DNA of 64,000 nucleotides. Origin: Buddleja alternifolia. Its lineage: Eukaryota > Streptophyta > Magnoliopsida > Lamiales > Scrophulariaceae. The translations under genes and the position numbers were made by a program. Shown here piece by piece: positions 35,552-48,600 of this stretch; position 1 is the first letter of the stretch, and each line of letters opens with the position of its first letter. The stretch spans positions 27,853,101 through 27,917,100 of the forward strand of contig CM033396.1 of the NCBI GenBank assembly GCA_019426215.1, given 5' to 3'. A model generated the notes under the pieces. The model did no database searches, was not told the origin of the DNA, and worked only from the letters and a program-made list of their open reading frames with translations.

Positions 35552-37136
35552 TCAAGCCTGTGCTTCATACAAATTGAAGACACCAAGCTTGGACAGTAAG
35601 AACTCAAATTGTGATTTTCCCAAAGCCTTTGTCAAAAGATCTGCTGGCTGATTTGTAGTCGATATATATTGAGTATCAATAAGACCATTTTGAATCTTCT
35701 CCCTGATGAAGTGACAATCAACTTCTATGTGTTTGGATCTCTCATGGTAAACCGGATTAGCTGCCAACTGAATGGCTGACTTGCTATCTGAAAAAACCTT
35801 CTCTGGCATTTTCACATTAACCTTCAAATCCTTCAAGATTCCTAGTAACCATATGATCTCACAAGTTGTAGCTCCCAAGGACCTGTATGCTGCTTCTGCA
35901 GAACTCCTGGAGACAGTACTTTGTTTCTTCACCTTCCAAGATATCAAGGATTCTCCAAATTTGACTGCATATCCAGTTAAAGACTTCCTAGACATAGGGC
36001 AAGAAGCCCAGTCTGAATCACAATAAGCACTTAAAACAAAATCAGTGTGAGATGACATTAAAATACCAAGCCCAGGCTTACCTTTTAAATACCTTAAAAC
36101 TCTATACATAGCTTCAAGATGAGTTTTCCTAGGTTTATGCATGAATTGGCTGAGCATTTGAACAACATAACTTATATCTGGTCTAGTAAGGCACAAATAT
36201 ATTAATTTCCCAACAACTTTCTGATACTTAGTAATATCATCAATAACAGGATTATCACCATTATCATCTATATCAGAAAATTTCACATTTTGTTCAATAG
36301 GAATCCCAAGAGGTTTACAACCTAACATACCTATTTCTGCCAAAAGTTCTAAAACATACTTCCTTTGATTCATAAAAATCCCTTTATTAGATCTAGCTAT
36401 TTCAATACCAAGGAAATATTTGAGCTCAACTAAGTCCTTCATATGAAAAGTATTATTCAAGAAATTCTTACATTCATTAATCATATCACTATTATTACCA
36501 GTGATACGTATATCATCCACATAAGTCAATAAAATAACCATATCACTTCCCCTGGTTTTAATAAACAAAGAGTAGTCATGCTTGGATTTGAATAAAACCA
36601 TGATTACTTACAGCCATAGTGAACTTGTAGTTCCACTGCCTTGAAGCTTGCTTCAAGCCATACAAGGATTTCAAGAGCTTACATACCTGTTGTTTGCCAT
36701 TATTACCTTTAATTTTGAAGCCTTGAGGAATCTCCATATAGACCTCCTCATTTAAATCCCCTTGGAGAAATACATTTGTCACATCCATTTTCCAAAGGGG
36801 CCACTGTTCCATTGCTGCAATAGAAATGACCAATCTAACAGTAATATGTTTAGCAACAGGGGAAAAAGTTTCTGTATAGTCTATTCCTTGTAATTGAGTA
36901 TATCCTTTTGCTACCAATCTTGGTTTGTATCTATCCAAAGATCCATCTGACTTATACTTTATATTATAAACCCATCTACAACTTATTGGTTTCTTATTAG
37001 GAGGCAAATCAACTAAAATCCAAGTTTTATTTAACTCAAGAGCATCAATTTCAGTTTGCATAGCTTTTTGCCAATTCTTGTTTTTTTGAGCCTCAAAGAA
37101 ACTTCTAGGTATAAGTTCACTAGATAAGACAAACAA
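35552..37136 (-). pseudogene. Copia-2 reverse transcriptase and RNase H
   Basis: Two overlapping frames, 37136-36576 and 36601-35552, meet at a frameshift near 36590. The first has [53 protein letters not shown] and LYGLKQASRQW. The second has LLTYVDDIRITGNN (intact YVDD), FHMKDLVELKYFLGIEIARS, LTRPDISYVVQMLSQF, CDSDWASCPMSRKSLTGY, SSAEAAYRSL, FSDSKSAIQLAANPVYHERS, KHIEVDCHFIREK and QPADLLTKAL. RT and RNase H catalytic residues are kept, so only the frame break stops this half from being read. The stop codon sits directly on the polypurine tract. Confidence 0.92.
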
Positions 37137-37199
37137 GAAAGCTCTATATTTTGGAGTAATCTTGCTATAGTCAATAAAATTGGATAAAGGATACTTAGT

Positions 37200-39951
37200 G
37201 TTTCTAACATAATTAGCATCAAAAACAATAGGGGAAACATAGTCTTTAACCCAATAAGGTGGATGGGATCAGTCTCATTAACATGCTCATTGTTAGATGT
37301 CCCTTGCTGAACATTAGTATATAACTTTGAATCAGAAACATCTCTGACAAAAGAATCATTCAAAGAATTAGGTAAAACAAACATATCATTGTACATTCTC
37401 ATATCTTGAGTAGGAAAAGACTGTCTCTGATGATTATCATTAGATAGAGAAAAAGGAAAAACATTCTCATGAAAAATTACATCACTGGAAACAAAAATAG
37501 ATCTATCATTTAAATCCAGCAACTTATATCCTTTTTGAGTAGGAGCATATCCTATCAAAACACATGGTCTAGACCTGTGCTGAATTTTATCTAACTGAGG
37601 AAGGATTTTAGCAAAACAGAGACAACCAAAAACCCCTAGGTGAGAATAAACAGACATTTTACCATTAAGAACAGAAAAAGGACAATTACCCTGTAAAATA
37701 GGTGTAAGGGTCCTATTGATGAGATAAACAGCAGTAAGAATGCAATCTCCCCAATACTTCATAGGAAGATGAGAGTGAAACTTCAAAGACCTAGCAACAT
37801 TAAGGATATGCCTGTGTTTCCTCTCCACAACTCCATTTTGTTGTGGAGTGTAGACACAAGTAGTTTAATGCAGGACCCCCAAAGAATCAAATAAAGACCT
37901 ACAATCCTTACTAAAAAACTCCATTGCATTATCAGTTCTTACAATCTTTATGTTAGAAGAATATTGGGTATCAATATAAGTAAAGAATTTCTTCAATATA
38001 TCAAAGACCTCTGACTTGTATTGCATAAGGAAAGCCCAAGTAACCCTAGAAGAATAATCTACAATGGTAAAAAAATAGGATTCTTGATTGTAAGTTTGTT
38101 CTCTATAGGGTCCCCAAACATCATGTGCAAAAGCTCAAAAATAATAGTGCTATTATCAGTCCTTTTAGGAAAAACATTTCTTGGCTGTTTAGCCAGAGGA
38201 CAAATGTCACAATACAAGCCATTATCATCAATCTTAACATCAAGCTCAGGTAAAAATCTAAATCTACTAAAAGCCATGTGGCCAAACCTTCTGTGCCATA
38301 GGTTGGCTTTATTTACAACAGTACTATGAGCTCTATCATTAGAAACATTATTATAGGCAGAATTGAAATCAAAAGAAATAGCTAAGTGATCTTTGCGGAC
38401 TGGTTCTAGGTAGTAGAGACCATTCTTCAAGCTACCAATCCCCTTGATCTTGCCATTCCAAGTGCCCTGTATAAGACAAAACTTAGGATAGAAACTCACA
38501 TATACATTATTATCATTTGTCAATTTGGATACAGACAATAGATTGTGCTTAAATTCTGGTACAAAAAGAGTATCATGAAGGATCAAGTCTGATCCTATAT
38601 TGACTTCACCAATGTGAGTTACATGGCTAAGATCACCATTAGGTAATTTCACAGTTTTAGAAAAGTTACAGACATGAAAATTATTGTCTAACAGCCTGTG
38701 ATTAGCTAACATATGCTGGTTAGCCCTAGTATTAATTATCCATTTATCCAAGTCATTCAAATTTAAAGAAGTGGAGCTAGAACATATGTCTGCACTATGA
38801 GTAGATTCAGAGTTAATACCTGCATTATTAGCTACAACAGAATTGATAGTGTTATCCACAGGAGTGTTCCCAATCAGCTTCAGAATCTGATGATACTGTT
38901 GTGGAGTGAATCCAGATGGTTGTGAAGGAATCAGGTTACAATTCGTGTCATTATTTTGAATTTCCACAGATCTTGCATCTTGTTTTGTAGTGGCAGAATT
39001 AGCCTGATTAAAGTTCCTTCCACCAAAATTTCCTCTTCCACCTCTATTTCTTCCCCTTCTACCACCTCCTCTTACCCAATTTGAGGGGTATCCAATGAGT
39101 TTAAAGCACTTTTCCTTAGTATGGCCAGGGAGAGTACAGTGTTCACAATTGACATTACTTTGATTATAAGTAGCATTATATGCATTATTTGAATGTGAGT
39201 TTGACAAAAAAGCAATTGTATGATCTCCGCTAGCATTCTGAGTACTTATTCCCCTTTGAGCTTCATCATTACTCACAATTGAATAAACTTGAGTATGTGA
39301 GGGAAGAGGAGACATCATTAAAATCTGAGACCTAAGATTACTATAGCACTCGTTCAATCCCATCAAGAATTGCATCATTTTTAATTGAGTGCAAAAAGCA
39401 ACATATTCTTTAGAAATTTCAACAGAAGGAGAAGGAATTAGTGATTCATACTCATCCCAAAGATGTCGAATCCTGGAGTAATATTCTGTGACAATGAGAG
39501 ATCCTTGTGTGATGGTGTTGATTTGTCGATATAAGGAGTATAACCTTGCACCATTCACTCGATCAAAACATTCCTTCAAGTCATTCCATATCAGATATGC
39601 AGACTCCGTATATACTACGCCATGAATAAGATCACGTGAAATCGATCTGTGTATTCAAGATTTCACCAAAGAGTTGTACCGTTTCCACTGAGATAAAAGA
39701 GGCGAATCTTCATCAGGTTGTTTAACCGATCCAGTAATGAATCCGATTTTGTTCTTCGCTTCCAAGGCTACTAACATCTCACGACTCCAGATTTTGTAGT
39801 TTTCTGATCCTTTCAGAATTTCGGTAACAAGTTCCAAATTCGGCGTGTCCGATGGATGAAGATGCATCGGATCATTAATATCAATTGAAGACACCATGGA
39901 AAATGATGAACCTTTGTCAATTTTGAGAGATGTATTGGTAATTTGCGCCAT
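37200..39951 (-). pseudogene. Copia-2 gag, protease and integrase
   Basis: Start MAQITNTSLKIDKG at 39951. Gag has LKGSENYKIWSREMLVALEA, then TGA at 39657-39655, and continues in frame with NDLKECFDRVNGARLYSLY. The zinc knuckle CEHCTLPGHTKEKC is near 39130. The protease site reads WIINTRANQHM, where DTGA would be expected, so the catalytic Asp and Gly are lost. Pre-integrase has HRRFGHMAFSRF and CDICPLAKQPR. A one-base deletion near 38130 (the truncated copy has CATCAATGTG, this one CATCATGTG) shifts the frame; a TAA near 37867 replaces Gln; [20 protein letters not shown] begins the next open block at 37828, followed by [14 protein letters not shown]. Non-functional. Confidence 0.9.
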
Positions 39952-40310
39952 GGAAGCAAGAATTGAGTGCGCGCGGAAGAAATCCCCAAATTAGGATCAA
40001 GAACAGTAAAGATAACCTCAAAATTTTCAATTGAAATCGATTGATCGAATCGATTTCAACCTATGCTCTGGTGCCATGTAAAGAACGGTGAAAACAGATA
40101 AAAGAACAAAGGACTTTCATTGATTTGCAGAGAGAAAAAGATTTGTTATTATTACAGAATGAATGAAGAAGACGGATGAAAACTAATACTGGTTAAGCCT
40201 TATAAGGAAAGAAATAAAATCACTAATCCAACAGATAGTTGGATGAACTAAAAACGTAAAAAAACAAAAGGCCTAAATACAAAGCTAAAAGTGCATTTCT
40301 TAACATTTGC

Positions 40311-41158
40311 TTTGGACAGTATAGCCTTCAGATTGCTCCACATAAATTTCTTCTTGTAAGTCGCCATTTAAAAATGTTGATTTTACATCCATTTGATACA
40401 CTAGTAGTTCCAATTGTGTTTGCATGACTAGGACAATTTTTATTGTCTTCATTCGAGCAACTAGTGCGAAAGTCTTAGTGAAGCCAATTCCTAACTGATG
40501 AGAGTATCCTTTAGCAACTAGTTGTGCTTTATGGTTTTGAACTAAGCCCCTCTTTATTTTACTTCAACTTGTAGAGCCATTTTAACCTGACCACACTTTT
40601 TCATTCGGCAAGGCCTACGAGTTCCCAAGTTTTGTTCTTTTGGATGCTTGTCATTTCCACATCCATTGCAGTTGCCTAGATTTCTTATTTGGCAGCTTCT
40701 TCATAAGTCTGCGATTTACAGATGAAAAATGCGACATCACATGATTTATAAATTTCTTGTAAACTTCGTACCTTTCTTATTGGACCTTCAGATTTTGGAT
40801 AAAATTTATCTTATGATCATGGTGAGCTGGAGCATGGACTTGAACTTGAGCTCCCACTCGTATTTGCTTGATCTCTTTGACTTGATGGAGTTGCCATTGG
40901 TCCAGGCAGATATACAATCTTCTCTTTCATCTTTTTATTTTCTTCCCAATTACATGACTGTAAATAATGAAATTATTTATCTTTGGGTCTAGTAAACAAT
41001 ATCCCTTGGATTCGTTACTATAACCAACAAAGATGAGTTTCTCTCCTTTATCATCAAATTTTTCTTCACACTGGGAAGGAATATGGGAATAAGCAATTCA
41101 GCCAAAAACTTTTAAGTGATAAGTATTCTTTCCACACTTAAACCAATATGGTGTCATA
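40311..41158 (-). pseudogene. Copia-3 integrase C-terminus and reverse transcriptase start, degenerate
   Basis: On the minus strand from 41158: TPYWFKCGKNTYHLKVFG, a stop, IAYSHIPSQCEEKFDDKGEK, LIFVGYSNESKGYCLLDPK (post-core integrase), then RT finger sequence near 40440-40310 including [20 protein letters not shown] and SEGYTVQSK. The reading is interrupted many times between 40450 and 40990. The left end is cut exactly by the Copia-2 target duplication. Confidence 0.78.
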
Positions 41159-41515
41159 TCACTTCCCCTGGTAAAACAAAATAGTAGTCATGCTGATTGA
41201 CACTTCTGCCAAGTGAACATTTTGTAGTCCTTGCCTTGAAGCTTGCTTCGAGCCATTTCGACAATTGTGTAATTTTTTTGCTCTACATACCTGATTGTTT
41301 GCCATTATTACCTTTATTTTGAATCCTTGAGGAATCTCCATATAGACCTCCTCATTTAAATCCCCTTAGTTGATTTTCTACATGCACTTTAAACTTCAAA
41401 TTAAAGATCCACATCATTCTGGTATAATCATCAACAAACAAAAGAATAGTCTATTCCTTGTAATTGAGCATATTTTTGTGGGCTACAAATATTGGCGTTT
41501 GTATCAATATCCAAA

Positions 41516-42073
41516 TAGTGGAGTTTGGCAATGGGACCGGGTCTATAGTAACCCGTCCCGGATCCGTCCTTAATGGGACGGGAATGGTAAGCCATCGAAA
41601 TTCAAGACCCACCGGGTCCGTGACTTCGCATGTCTTGTCTCTTTAAGAATATCTGGAAGGCCAAAAATCATATTTTTCTGTTTTAGGAGATTTAAACCTT
41701 TATCACTCAAATGTCCATACCTTTTATGCTAAAGGTGGGTATCTTCATCGGTGGTACTTTTGAGTACAAGCTTCTCGATCAATGGCATATTAAGAGGAAA
41801 AAATTTATTTGAGCTCATCTTGATTTTTAATTACCGAGTTTACTGCTAAAATTAATGATGGTGCAACTGCTTTTTATTATTGTTGTAATGTTTGTTGGTG
41901 TAGAAGCAGGAAAGAAGAAAAAAAAGTTTTTTTTTTAAAAAAAATCAACCGGGTCCAATGGGAAGGACCCGGACCCGCCGGGAAATAACCGGGTCCGGGT
42001 CCAAATTTTTTTTAACGGGACGGGAAATGAGTCCTGCCCAACCCGTCCCATTCCCGTCCCGTTGCCATCCCTA
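41516..42073. mobile_element. hAT-like non-autonomous element with perfect 8-bp TSD
   Basis: 558 nt bounded by TAGTGGAGTTTGGCAATGGG on the left and, read on the other strand, TAGGGATGGCAACGGGAC on the right. TATCCAAA occurs at 41508-41515 and again at 42074-42081. The intact Copia-2 copy shows the empty site, a single TATCCAAA at 36932-36939. The ends are rich in GGGTCC and CCCGTCCC words. The middle carries a retrotransposon coding fragment. Confidence 0.88.
41636..41830 (-). pseudogene. Copia pre-integrase fragment inside the hAT-like element
   Basis: Minus strand reads MSSNKFFPLNMPLIEKLVL, then a stop where Trp is expected, HKRYGHLSDKGLNLLKQKN and MIFGLPDILKE, the GAG-pre-integrase zinc region of a Copia element. 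It is not from Copia-2, whose equivalent reads HRRFGHMAFSRF. It may come from Copia-3 or a relative. Confidence 0.8.
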
Positions 42074-43624
42074 TATCCAAAGATCCATCTGACTTATACT
42101 TTATATTATAAACCCATCTACAACCTATTGGTTTCTTATTAGGAGGCAAGTCAACTAAAATCCAAGTTTTATTTAACTCAAGAGCATCAATTTCAGTTTG
42201 CATAGCTTTTTGCCAATTCTTGTTTTTTTGAGCCTCAAAGAAACTTTTAGGTATAAGTTCACTAGATAAGACAGACAAGAAAGCTCTATATTTTGGAGTA
42301 ATCTTGCTATAGTCAATAAAATTGGATAAAGGAAAATTAGTGTTACTAACATAATTAGCATCAGAAACAATAGGGGAAACATAGTCTTTAACCCATTAAG
42401 GTGGATGGGATCAGTCTCATTAACATGCTCATTGTCAGATGTCCCTTGTTGAACATTAGTATATAACTTTGAATCAGAAACATCTCTGACAGAAGAATCA
42501 TTCAAAGAATCAGGTAAAACAAACATATCATTGTACATTCTCATATCTTGAGTAGGAAAAGACTGTCTCTGATGATTATCATTAGATAGAGAAAAAGGAA
42601 AAACATTCTCATGAAAAATTACATCCCTGGAAACAAAAATAGATCTATCATTTAAATCCATCAACTTATATCCTTTCTGAGTAGGAGCATATCCTATCAA
42701 AACACATGGTCTAGACCTGTGCTGAAATTTATCTAACTGAGGAAGGATTTTAGCAAAACAGAGATAACCAAAAACCCTTAGGTGAGAATAAACAGGCATT
42801 TTACCATTAAGAACAGAAAAGGGACAATTACCCTGTAAAATAGGTGTAGGGGTCCTATTGATGAGATAAACAGCAGTAAGAATGCAATCTCCCCAATACT
42901 TCATAGGAAGATGAGAGTGAAACTTCAAAGACCTAGCAACATTAAGGATATGCCTATGTTTCCTCTCCACAACTCCATCCTGTTATGGAGTGTAGACACA
43001 AGTAGTTTGATGCAGGACCCCCAAAGAATCAAATAAAGACCTACAATCCTTACTAAAAAACTCCATTGCATTATCAGTTCTTACAATCTTTATCTTAGCA
43101 GAATATTGGGTATCAATATAAGTAAAGAATTTCTTCAATATATCAAAGACCTCTGACTTGTATTGCATGAGGAAAGCCCAAGTAACCCTAGAATAATCAT
43201 CTACAATAGTCAAAAAATAGGATTCCTGATTGTAAGTTTGTTTTCTATAGGGTCCCCAAACATCAATGTGCAAAAGCTCAAAAATAATAGTGCTATTATT
43301 AGTCCTTTTAGGAAAAACTTTTCTTGGCTGTTTAGCCAGAGGACAAATGTCACAATACAAGCCATTATCATCAATCATAACATCAAGCTCAAGTAAAAAT
43401 CTAAATCTACTAAAAGCCATGTGGCCAAACCTTCTGTGCCTTAGGTTGGCTTTATTTACAACAGTACTATGAGCTCTATCATTAGAAACATTATTACAGG
43501 CAGAATTGAAATGAAAAGAAATAGCTAAGTGATCTTTGGGGACTGGTTCTAGGTAGTAGAGACCATTCTTCAATCTACCAATCCCCTTGATCTTGCCATT
43601 CCAAGTGCCCTGTATAAGACAAAA

Positions 43625-44335
43625 ATCTTATTTTTTTGCTCAGAAACACTGGCTTTCACTTGAAAGGCTTGTTCTAGCCTTTGACCTTAAAATTTTGTTC
43701 ATCCTCTTTTCGTGGGCTTCCAGTGATCCCATGATTTCATCCAAAGATAGTTTGGACAAATATTTGGCTTCTTCAATGGCAGCAACTATATGCTCGAACT
43801 TGGCTAGTAAACACAACAACACTTTTTCAACAATTTTTTTTATCATCAGGAGTATCATCATACCCTCTAATTTGATTGACAACTGTAGAAACTCGCGTGA
43901 AAAATTCTTACATATTCTCACTATCTTTCATGGCTAAATTATCAAAATCTCGCCATAAGTTTTGTAATTTTATAGAGAGATAACTTTTTCAAATCCTCCA
44001 ATGTTTTTTCATAAATTTCCATGCATCTTTTGAAGATTTTACCCCCGTAATTCTAGGAAGAATAGATCGACTTACCCCTTGGTGCATACATAACAAGGCC
44101 CTTGCATCTTTGGTCTTATTCTCTTTATGCTCTTTCCTTTTTACGCGGTTGTCAATGCGGCTTTCTCCTCCAGAGTATATGAATCATGCTCCCCTTCAAC
44201 GACATCCCATAGTTCGTGGGACACAAAATTTATCTTCATTAAGACGCTTCATAACTCATAATCTTGACCAACAAAGATAGAGACACCTTGTTGGGAATAT
44301 GTGAAAGCTAGCTCGCTTTTGCTTGTTGATGCCAT
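43625..44335 (-). pseudogene. Copia-3 gag, degenerate
   Basis: Starts MASTSKSELA at 44335. Readable blocks include LWSVLMKINFVSHELWDVVE and ARALLCMHQGVSRSILPRI, a frame break, then the open block 43921-43640 with KKIVEKVLLCLLAKFEHIVA and LSLDEIMGSLEAHEKRMN (UBN2-type gag). A PBS relic TGGTATGAGAGCC (44387-44374) lies 40 nt upstream. The left end is replaced by the truncated Copia-2 copy. Confidence 0.82.
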
Positions 44336-44586
44336 CTTTGTATTCAGAAGGGTATATCAGGCCGAGAGGTGGCTCTCATACCACAAATATGTTTGGTGTA
44401 AATAAATATTTAACAAGGGAAGATATAAAAGTTGTACTTTGCTTGAAAATTTGCATATTTGATCATGACCACAATTTCACCATTTGCAATTTTGGTTTCA
44501 ATATACGAGACTCATCACATTGCATCATGGTAGTAACCTTGACAAACATGCATTTTTGTTCACTTTACCCCCTTGATTAGTTTATT

Positions 44587-44811
44587 TTTAGGAAAAATTA
44601 CCACATACTCCCTCACTTATTATGTAATTACCAAACCCTCCTCACTTATTGAAAATTACCAACACACCTTTCATGTTAAGGATTTATTACAATTACACCC
44701 TCTGTGTGCTTAAATATTCTTAAAATTTACCCTTGTAAACATTGCAAATAGATCCCTTCACGAAGGCGTTGGTGATTTTCAATAAATAACGAGATTTTTT
44801 TTGGTAATTAC
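44587..44811. mobile_element. MITE-like element, left part (split by Copia-4)
   Basis: Begins near GGAAAAATTACCACATACTC. Read on the other strand, 60982-61022 gives GAGAAAATTACACTCAGACC followed by CCCTAACTTATAGTGTAAT, an imperfect terminal inverted repeat of about 40 nt with the left end (CCCTCACTTATTATGTAAT). Removing Copia-4 leaves a palindromic-ended element of about 265 nt. No transposase and no clear target duplication. Confidence 0.5.
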
Positions 44812-45190
44812 TGTTGAATATTATTGTGATATTAAAAACGTGGCTAAAAGCCGTAGTCAAATACCTTGTAATATTTATAAAATATGATTTTGGGTTGAAT
44901 CTTTTTTAATTAGATTGGGTATCTTAATTAAAGGGATTCATCAAATAGTGAAATACCAAGTCAAATCCTATTTGGAGCATGTGCCTAATTGAGTGCAGGG
45001 AGTTGAGGATAATTATCTGGTTGTTGAGAGATATACGTGATATTTTCCAACGTATAGTCAAACTTGTAGTATTATAAAAGAAGTGAAAATCTCTCAATAC
45101 TGAGATATTAAAAAACCCAACGTGAAAAGCCAAGAAGGCAAAAACCCAACTCTTCTGCATTCATAATTCTTGATTCGATTTTTTTCTACA
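44812..45190 (+). repeat. Copia-4 5' LTR
   Basis: 379 nt. Lacks 59 nt (around TTTTTTCTAGCAAAAGGCC) present in the 3' LTR just before the shared TTCTTGATTCGATTTTTTTC end. Confidence 0.93.
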
Positions 45191-45661
45191 GTGGCATTAG
45201 AGCCAGGTTGATCAAATTCGAAAAAAAAAATACGAAAAGCTTTCCCTTTTCACTTTGTTCTCACGACCAAATATTGAAATTTTCATTTACACCTTGTAAT
45301 TGCTTGCAAATCCGACCAGAATGTTACTAGAATTATTTAATTCATTTTGTTGGTTGGTGATTGGATTCTTTCTTGTTGAAAATTGTTGGCTTCAATTTGG
45401 TGAAGTGAAAGGAGCCTTATTGAAATTGAGTTTCTTATACAAAATTTCATGGCCACACGTAATTGACGAAATTTTCCAGTGGTCTTCACGGGTAATTGGA
45501 GTTTCACTACATGCACAAAGGAGTCGATAAGAGCAATCCGTTTGAAGGACTCATTGGTACACTCGATATCTATAATTCGAAACGGGTCAGTTTTAACCAA
45601 TCATGAGTCTAATTTTTCTGCATCTCTTGCATTTAATTTTTTTTTGGTTAACTATTGAACT

Positions 45662-48600
45662 ATGACTTCAAGAGCCCCTAGTGTGGAACTTAGCAAAACT
45701 GAGAGATTAAATGAAACTAATTTTCAGACTTGGAAACGGAGAATTAGGCATATTCTTTTTCATGATAAAATTGAGTATGTTATTGACACCCCTCACCCAA
45801 ATGAACAACCACTTAGGGCTGGAATAAATGCTAGAAATATCTATGAACGTTTTGTTGAAGATGATAATTTAGCTAGATCCACCATGCTCACATTTATGGA
45901 ACTTGATTTAGAAATAATTTTTGAAGAGCATGAAACTGCTAAAACTATGTTTGAAGCTATAAATGAATCATATGGCATTGCATTTAACACCAACATTCAG
46001 TTGTTAATTGAAAAGTTTAATGACACTTTTATGAAAAAAGATGAAAATATTGCCGAGCATGTTAACAAATTGGTGGTAATAGCTAAAGAATTAGCAGCTC
46101 TAGGCAATCCTATTCCTAATAAAATGTAAGTTTCAACTGTGCTTAATATTTGCCTAATTCATTGGAGTTTGTTGTAATTTCTCTTAATATGTCTGGTCAA
46201 AATTTAACAATGAACAATCTTCCTATGCAACTGGGTATAGAAGTTGAAAGAAGGGATAAGAAAAAAGCTACAAATATGGCTCATATGGTAACTGCCTCAT
46301 CTCAATCTAATCAAGTGACCAATCCTTCTTCTTCACAGACTCCTTCATATTTTAAACCAAGGCAAGATAAATTTTTTAAGAAAAATTGGAAGAACAGTAA
46401 GTTCAAGAAAAGTAATTATAAGAAAAAACCAATTGGAAATTGTTTTAAGTGTGGAAAACCCGGTCACCACCAAATAAATTGTTCTCAAAAGAATATTAAT
46501 AAGAATCACAAAGGACCCAGAGATATTGTATGTGTAGTCTCTGACTCGCTTCTTGCAGATTGTGATTCAGTTGCTTGGTGAGTTGACTCGGCTTCTTCAA
46601 GGCATGTGGCAAAGACAAGAGATGGGTTTGTTGAAATGAAGAAAGTGAAAGCTGGCAACCATAAATTGTACATGAGAAATAACACGTACAATGATGTGCA
46701 TGGATTTGGCACTGTAAGAATTGGCTTGCCTGGAGGAAACTACCTTCTCTTAACTGATGTTCTCTATGCGCCTAATATGAGGTTAAATCTCTTGTTTGTG
46801 CCATGTTTGGATGAGAAGGGTTTTGAAGTTCGCTTTCGTTCTTCTAAAGTGTCTATTGGAAAACATGGTCGTATTCTTGTATGGGGTTCTAAAGTAGATC
46901 GTCTTTATCGTTTGAATGTAGCTAATTCGAATAATGAAATGAATAATTCTTCTTCTGCTTATATTGATGACTCATCATGCATGTTTGATGTTTCTTGTGA
47001 TGTTGAAATTGATTCTACTTTGTGGCATTTAAGGTTAGGCCATATTAATTATAATAAGATGAAAAAGTTGGCTAATATGGGGTTAATTCCAAAATTAAAG
47101 TATGATTTAAAGACTTGTGAATCTTGTTTAAAAGGAAAAATGACGCGGAAATCTTTTGGAAAATTAGAAAGATCTAAAGATTTATTGGAATTAATACATT
47201 CTGATATATGTGATCCATTAAATATTAAAAATCATCAAGAAATGCAATATTTTATAACATTTACAGACGATTATTCAAGATATGACTATATTTATCTACT
47301 AAAACATAAATCTGAAGCCTTTGATAAATTTATTGAGTTTAAAAATGAGGTAGAAAATCAATTGGGAAGGAAAATAAAGATGTTAAGAAGTGATTGGGGA
47401 GGAGAGTATATGAGTGGAATTTTTGAAAATTTTTGTAAAGAAAATGGAATATTACATCAAGTAACTATGTCATACACACCTCAACAAAATGGTATATCTG
47501 AGAGAAGAAATAGAACTCTACTTGATATGGTTAGGTCTATGCTTAGTCAAACAAATTTAACCAAATTTTTTTCGGGGGGGGAGGGGGGAAGCTCTATCAA
47601 TTGCTATTTATATTCTTAATAGAGTTCTCTCTAGCACCACCTTATGAACTATGGATGGGTAAAAAGCGTAATTTATCTCATTTAAAAATTTGGGGTAGTT
47701 CAGCTTATGTAAAAGTTTTGGGTCCAAATAGAGATAAATTGGATGCTAAATCCATTAAATGCATTTTTATTGGATATTGTAAAAATTCTATGGGTTATAT
47801 ATTTGTTGTTCATCATAACGATGGATCAATTGGGATTACAGAAAGTAGAGATATGCATATTTCCTTGAAGATGATACCTCTGAAATTGATAAAATAGTTG
47901 ATTTATTTGAAATTTCTAAAGAAAAAGAAACTGTGAAATCTAAAGAAGAAGTTATTCAAAAATCTCAACCCATGTATACTTTGAATAGAATACAAAGAGA
48001 AAGACGTCCTCCTAGTCATTTAAAAGATTATTACGCCTTTAATTTAGAAGAAAACACTGATGATCTTATTGATTTTTATGATGCATTGAATGCTTTAGAT
48101 TCTTCAAAATGGAAAGAAGCACTACAAGAAGAAATAGATTCAATTGAGAAAAATAAAGTGTGGGAGTAGGTAGATTTACCAAAAGGTAGAAAAGCAATAA
48201 GTTTTAAGTGGATTCTTAAAAAGAAATTAAACTCAGATAGTACTATTGATAAATATAAAGCTAGATTAGTTGCGAAAGGCTTTAATCAAAAGGAAGGAAT
48301 AGATTATGTTGAAACATATTCACCAGTGGTAAAATTCACATCAATAAGAATTTTAATATCATTGGTTGCATATTTAGATTTGGAATTACATCAAATGGAT
48401 GTAAAAATGGCTTTTTTAAATGGAGAACTTAAAGAGGAAATTTATATGCACCAACCTCTAGGATTTGAAATCAAAGGTAAGGAAGATAAAGTTTATAAAT
48501 TAGATAAGTCCTTATATGGCTTAAAACAATCTCCAAGACTGTGGTACTACACTTTTCACAATGCCATTTTATCATATGGTTTTATACCTAATGATTATGA

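Larger units (their letters stand above)
35317..40305 (-). mobile_element. Copia-2: full-length Copia element with perfect TSD
   Basis: 4989 nt with two 229-nt LTRs (35317-35545 and 40077-40305) that differ at about six positions. The target duplication TTTGC (35312-35316 and 40306-40310) is perfect. Minus orientation: LTR begins TGTTAAGAAA and ends CTTTACA. PBS TGGCACCAGAGC (40076-40065) is a diverged match to initiator tRNA-Met; the polypurine GAGGGAAG abuts the left LTR. The gag-pol gene is complete in length but broken at several points. Confidence 0.96.
41159..43620 (-). mobile_element. Truncated, rearranged second copy of Copia-2
   Basis: 43620-42074 matches Copia-2 38470-36932 closely. 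It includes integrase HRRFGHMAFSRF, the core LLHIDVWGPYRKQTYNQESY and IVDDYSRVTWAFLMQYKSE, and VRTDNAMEFFSK, in one open frame from 43573 to 42983. This copy keeps the base deleted in Copia-2. 42970-42173 repeats [14 protein letters not shown] and beyond. 41515-41159 is a scrambled RT piece (MEIPQGFKIKV and SKQASRQ) with internal deletions. No LTRs remain. A small hAT-like element (41516-42073) interrupts it. Confidence 0.88.
33873..44430 (-). mobile_element. Copia-3: old Copia element hosting Copia-2 and a truncated Copia-2 copy
   Basis: Minus-strand pieces in collinear order: 5' LTR remnant (about 44430-44388), PBS relic 44387-44374, gag 44335-43625, integrase end and RT start 41158-40311, RT and RNase H 35316-34225, polypurine tract 34214-34206 and 3' LTR 34205-33873. 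The interruptions are Copia-2 (35317-40305) and the truncated copy (41159-43620). Reading frames are full of stops, so this is the oldest layer here. Confidence 0.75.
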
